Of a DNA stretch of 56,882 nucleotides, positions 53,350 through 56,882 are shown piece by piece. Under the pieces are notes generated by a model, which was not told the origin of the DNA, did not search any database, and saw nothing but the letters and a program-made list of their open reading frames with translations. The translations under genes were made by a program, and so were the position numbers. Origin of the DNA: Ligilactobacillus equi DSM 15833 = JCM 10991 (GTDB taxonomy: Bacteria > Bacillota > Bacilli > Lactobacillales > Lactobacillaceae); contig NZ_BAMI01000007.1 of the NCBI RefSeq assembly GCF_000615765.1, positions 1 through 56,882 on the forward strand, written 5' to 3'. The first letter of the stretch is position 1; each line of letters starts with the position of its first letter.

Positions 53350-55635
53350 ATGAGTGAGCAAGAACCAAAATACTCGCGCACTTCACGACGACAAGCCCAG
53401 GAAAACGTGCGTCGCAGTCGTCGCAAACCAAGTAAAGGTGGCGAACTTTGGAAAAAAATTATCGCTATCGTTTTCGCTTTATTTGTTCTAGGTTTCGTTA
53501 TTTTAGGAACGGTATTTTTTGTCTATGCTAAGTCCGCACCAACCTTAAATGTTGATAAATTAAATAGTTCAAGTGAAACTACAATTTACGATTCCCAAGG
53601 TAATAAAATTATTTCTTTAGGAGCTGAAAAAAGGCAAACCATTTCTGCTAATCAAATGCCCTCAGAGCTTAAGGATGCGGTAACTTCGATTGAAGATAAA
53701 CGTTTCTATAAGCATAATGGGGTTGACCCTTACCGAATTGTAGCTGCTACCTTGGCTAACATTACCCACGCCTCAGCAGGTCTCCAAGGGGGGTCTACTC
53801 TTGATCAACAATTAATTAAGTTATCCTACTTTTCAACCAAGCGTTCTGACCAAACCTTAAAACGTAAGGCCCAAGAAGCTTGGTTAGCCCTACAACTTGA
53901 TCGCCAATACAGTAAAGACGAAATCTTAAATTTCTATGTCAATAAGGTTTATATGGGGAACGGAATTTACGGGATGGAAACTGCTGCCAAGTATTATTAT
54001 GGTAAATCCCTAAAAAAACTTAATTTAGCCCAAACAGCTCTAATTGCTGGAATTCCTAACGCCCCTTCATCTTACAACCCTTATGCCAGCATCGAGTACG
54101 CTACTAGCCGTCGCAATGATGTCTTGTTAGCCATGTACAATAATGAAGAAATTAGCAAGTCTGAATATCAAGCTGCTAAAGCGCAAAGTGTTAAAGAAGG
54201 CTTGATTCCTCAAGCTGAACAAGAAGATACCCATAGAAGTAAGCGTGCCATCTGGGCCGATGCTTATTTAAAACAAGTTATCAAAGATGCTAGCGATAAA
54301 GGATATGATCCTTACTCTGGTAACTTACAAATTTACACTAACGTTGACATGGATGCCCAGGAAAAATTATATGAATTAGCTAATTCGGAATTAATTGGTT
54401 ATCCTGACGATAATTTACAAGTTGCTGCCACGGTAGTTAACCCCAACAACGGTAAAATCGTAGCCATGATTGGGGGACGAAATAATTCCGATACAACTTA
54501 TGGTCTAAACCGAGCGGTACAAACGAACCGTTCTACAGCTTCAACAGCTAAGCCATTAGTAGATTATGGCCCTGCTATTCAATACCTAAGTTGGGCCACA
54601 TATCACAAATTGAGTGATACGGCCTACAATTATCCCGGTACAAGTGTGGCGGTTAATGACTTTGACCATGCCTATAAAGGGGATATGTCCATGCAACAAG
54701 CTTTAATTGAGTCACGTAATATTCCTGCCGTCAAAACCTTAGAAAAGGTTGGAATTGATAAATCGACTCAATTCCTGTCTAAGTTAGGTTTTAATATAAA
54801 AAATCTACACTACTCGAATGCTATTGGTCTTGATGCTTCAAGTTTACAAAACGCCGCTGCCTATGCCGCTTTCGCCAATGGTGGGACCTATTACCAACCA
54901 ACTTATATCAATAAGATTGTTACAGCAAACGGTGACGTTAAGGAATACGCTAGTGAAGGGGTACGTGCTATGGACCGTTCCACGTCCTTCATGATTACCG
55001 CCATGTTAAAGAAAGTTATCACTTCAAGTAACGGAACAGGTAATTTAGCATCTATCTCTGGCCTTTACCAAGCTGGGAAGACTGGAACTAACGGTTACCC
55101 TTCAGACTCCAAGGTTTATGTTCCAAGCAATTCCATCATGGACGGGTGGTTTAATGGTTATACTAAGAATTACTCCATTTCTGTTTGGACTGGTTACGAT
55201 CAACCTTACAAGCACTTTATGTCTGATTCCGTAGCTCGTAGCATACCACTTTACCTTTACCGTGATATGATGACTTATCTTTCCCGCGGAGTTACCAATT
55301 CCGATTGGACACGACCAAGCAATGTCTATCCAAAACGAATTGATGGGGATACTTACTACTATCTTGCTGGCTCTGAAGATCCTGACATTATTTCAAGTAA
55401 AATCAAGAGTGTTTCTTCTGTGCTTTCTTCGATTTCAGCTTCATCTAAGTCCTCTCAATCGAGTGAATCAAGCTCATCAGAAGAAAGTTCTAGCGAAAGT
55501 AGCTCTACTACTGAACCTAGTTCCTCAGCAGAATCTTCTGCTAGTGAGTCTTCTCAAACTAGCACGTCAACTTCACAACCAAGTAGTGCTTCACCTCAAC
55601 CAAGTGCACCTGCGGATGTACCTGCAAATAATTGA
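53350..55635 (+). CDS. ponA: penicillin-binding protein 1A (class A)
   Basis: A bifunctional glycosyltransferase-transpeptidase of about 761 residues. Basic cytoplasmic start (TSRRQAQENVRRSRRK), one membrane anchor (about 33-60), GT51 domain with EDKRFYKHNGVDPYRI and QGGSTLDQQLIKL, then the transpeptidase with STAK (SxxK), SRN (SxN) and KTGT. A Ser/Glu/Thr-rich tail of about 80 residues ends the protein. The start is uncertain: ATG 53350 fits the family, but AAGGG lies seven bases before an in-frame TTG at 53320, and a GGAGGAG at 53289 serves no nearby codon. It follows recU by 63 bases. Confidence 0.94.
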   Translation: MSEQEPKYSRTSRRQAQENVRRSRRKPSKGGELWKKIIAIVFALFVLGFVILGTVFFVYAKSAPTLNVDKLNSSSETTIYDSQGNKIISLGAEKRQTISANQMPSELKDAVTSIEDKRFYKHNGVDPYRIVAATLANITHASAGLQGGSTLDQQLIKLSYFSTKRSDQTLKRKAQEAWLALQLDRQYSKDEILNFYVNKVYMGNGIYGMETAAKYYYGKSLKKLNLAQTALIAGIPNAPSSYNPYASIEYATSRRNDVLLAMYNNEEISKSEYQAAKAQSVKEGLIPQAEQEDTHRSKRAIWADAYLKQVIKDASDKGYDPYSGNLQIYTNVDMDAQEKLYELANSELIGYPDDNLQVAATVVNPNNGKIVAMIGGRNNSDTTYGLNRAVQTNRSTASTAKPLVDYGPAIQYLSWATYHKLSDTAYNYPGTSVAVNDFDHAYKGDMSMQQALIESRNIPAVKTLEKVGIDKSTQFLSKLGFNIKNLHYSNAIGLDASSLQNAAAYAAFANGGTYYQPTYINKIVTANGDVKEYASEGVRAMDRSTSFMITAMLKKVITSSNGTGNLASISGLYQAGKTGTNGYPSDSKVYVPSNSIMDGWFNGYTKNYSISVWTGYDQPYKHFMSDSVARSIPLYLYRDMMTYLSRGVTNSDWTRPSNVYPKRIDGDTYYYLAGSEDPDIISSKIKSVSSVLSSISASSKSSQSSESSSSEESSSESSSTTEPSSSAESSASESSQTSTSTSQPSSASPQPSAPADVPANN

Positions 55636-55645
55636 AAAACAACTT

Positions 55646-55679
55646 AAAAGTTGATTGTTTAGATACAGTCGACTTTTTT
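55646..55679 (+). terminator. Terminator after ponA
   Basis: AAAGTTGATTG and CAGTCGACTTT pair (two G-T pairs) around an eight-base loop, followed by six T. Confidence 0.88.
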
Positions 55680-55713
55680 ACTGTACAACTAACCCAAGGA
55701 GAATAGATAGTTT

Positions 55714-56847
55714 ATGAAAAACGACACTCAATATTTACAAGCAGCGCTTAAAGCCGCGGGATTTACTGGTCAAGATATTTTAGAACTTACAGTCAACCAA
55801 GGTAGTATTACTATAAAAAGGAAAGAATTAAACCAACAAGTTGATTTAACGTTAACCCTTTGGCTAACCTTCACCACTAGTGTTCTCTTCACGATATTAC
55901 TTTGGAAACAGCCATATTCGCAAATTTCTCTTACAGGTCCTAATTCTATCGCGAGTTACCTACTAATTCTCGGAACCATTAGTGGCTTAATTGCTTTTAC
56001 GTATGAGTTCTGCCAAAACGTAGCATTTAAAACTCAAAAAAAGATTATTTTTTGGCGTAACTTCCCGAGTATTATTCTTAGTTTCACCGCAATTTTAGCA
56101 ACTTCAATTGTAGGCTTTTTTGAAATCATTAAGCTCCTCTTTAGCGGAGCATCTTTTGATAAAATTACTACCCTAGTCATCTTCATGAGCCTTAACTTAG
56201 CTCTTAATTATCTCATGGCGGTGATTGGCTACCGTTTAACAATTCCTTTTTTACGCAGCCTCTTCACTGTCGTAATTATTGGGGGAGTTGTCTTAGCTAT
56301 GGCTACCAACCAAAACTTGCATTGGTGGCAATATAATCTTAGCTACCTTGGTACTAACCAATCAAACTCTTGGTGGCAATTTAACCTAACCTTAATCTTA
56401 GCAGCAGGAATTTTTTTAGCGCTAATTGATTTTATCTTCGTCTTTTTGCCTAAAACTCAACAACTCATTTATTTACGCATAATTTTATCATTAATCGCCT
56501 TGAATTTAGCAGGTATTGGGCTTTTTCCCAATAATCCCCACCTCCACTTTTGGCACGTACAAGTAGCCAACTTCTTAGTTATTATGATAATCATCTTGAT
56601 TGTACTCATTAAGTGGCTCCTACCCAACATAAGTTCGCGTTTTTTACATCTTTCTATTCTTAGTGGCGTTGGCTTAATCGGTTTAGAAATTTTATTTCAA
56701 TTTATTGGTTATCTCTCTCTAACAGTTTTTGAAATTTCAGCTTTTTCCTTAGCTTTCGCCTGGTTAGTACTTCTCTTTGATCACCTTTTTATCCTCGCTA
56801 ACCGAGGAACTATTAGTTATGAACTCACACTTAAGCAACTTCAGTAA
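55714..56847 (+). CDS. polytopic membrane protein, unknown
   Basis: A 377-residue protein: a soluble N-terminal part (1-45, DTQYLQAALKAAGFTGQDIL) and about ten hydrophobic segments. A near-repeat of about 22 residues (WWQYNLSYLGTNQS, then WWQFNLTLI) lies at about 207-228. The HFWHVQVANF block recalls DUF998-type proteins, but I am not certain of the family. The N-terminal part may be a small helical domain like those before membrane regions in lactobacillar hypothetical proteins. AAGGAG lies before the ATG. It follows the ponA terminator. Confidence 0.75.
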   Translation: MKNDTQYLQAALKAAGFTGQDILELTVNQGSITIKRKELNQQVDLTLTLWLTFTTSVLFTILLWKQPYSQISLTGPNSIASYLLILGTISGLIAFTYEFCQNVAFKTQKKIIFWRNFPSIILSFTAILATSIVGFFEIIKLLFSGASFDKITTLVIFMSLNLALNYLMAVIGYRLTIPFLRSLFTVVIIGGVVLAMATNQNLHWWQYNLSYLGTNQSNSWWQFNLTLILAAGIFLALIDFIFVFLPKTQQLIYLRIILSLIALNLAGIGLFPNNPHLHFWHVQVANFLVIMIIILIVLIKWLLPNISSRFLHLSILSGVGLIGLEILFQFIGYLSLTVFEISAFSLAFAWLVLLFDHLFILANRGTISYELTLKQLQ

Positions 56848-56882
56848 TTCTAATTGAACAAACTCAGCAGTCAACTACCCCC

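Noticed and set aside
1-56882. CRISPR arrays, tRNA or ribosomal RNA genes
   Set aside because: No regularly spaced repeats, cloverleaf or rRNA signatures were recognised on reading; a covariance-model scan would be needed to exclude a missed tRNA.

Overview
The window looks like low-G+C chromosomal DNA from a lactic acid bacterium of the family Lactobacillaceae; I cannot place the genus. The reasons are the codon use, the strong AGGAGG-type ribosome sites, the type B RNase P RNA, the recU/ponA next to ypsA/gpsB synteny, and the gene set (PepN, OppA, H2O-forming NADH oxidase, D-alanine aminotransferase, guanine-riboswitch xpt-pbuX). All functions below are read from sequence motifs and recalled families; no search was run.

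Layout. 1-615: end of a YkvI-like membrane protein. 0.9-10.9 kb: the most distinctive metabolic block, built around hydroaromatic acids. A leftward operon (FMN/FAD flavoprotein reductase, YdiB-type quinate/shikimate dehydrogenase, type I dehydroquinase) lies next to a LysR regulator. Divergent from the regulator are a xylose-isomerase-like TIM-barrel enzyme, an SDR dehydrogenase, an MFS carrier, an alpha/beta-hydrolase and a CitMHS-like permease. The simplest reading is ester cleavage, uptake and then reduction or rearrangement of quinate/shikimate-type acids, possibly as an electron sink. Shared promoter motifs and cre-like boxes support co-regulation. 10.9-20.4 kb: lipoprotein, small membrane protein, OsmC, OppA-type binding protein, broken zinc-ribbon gene, split MATE gene, anchored hydrolase, DedA, a MerR-like HTH protein with a repeat-rich promoter, a gene-poor stretch, and aspartokinase.

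20.4-24.3 kb: a strongly decayed prophage with only a broken integrase, portal gene, coiled-coil gene, holin and lysin. At its end is a compact unit that looks like an undescribed type I toxin-antitoxin module: a 35-residue hydrophobic peptide with a strong promoter and a structured leader, plus a putative ~120-nt RNA whose 5' end is complementary to sequence just after the peptide gene.

24.3-37.3 kb: pbuX/xpt under a guanine riboswitch, DUF4097 protein, cardiolipin synthase, D-alanine aminotransferase, NADH oxidase, PepN, exonuclease III and a CPA2 antiporter. 37.3-40.7 kb: a decay zone with an intact orphan tyrosine recombinase, two broken esterase genes, a broken acyltransferase, and an esterase/ATP-grasp deletion fusion. 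40.9-48.5 kb: a small unknown protein, two diguanylate-cyclase-type proteins (AGDEF and SGDEF) flanking a patatin and a TetR regulator, a transposase remnant, and a NatAB-like ABC exporter with a palindromic operator. 48.7-56.9 kb: housekeeping genes nrnA, rlmL-like methyltransferase, rnpB, gpsB, ypsA, recU, ponA and a polytopic membrane protein.

One caution applies throughout. At least five otherwise normal genes (CitMHS, MATE, pbuX, pepN, antiporter) each carry a single frameshift, most explained by loss of one base from a short homopolymer. These may be assembly errors. The prophage and the 38-41 kb zone, with several different lesions per gene, look genuinely decayed.
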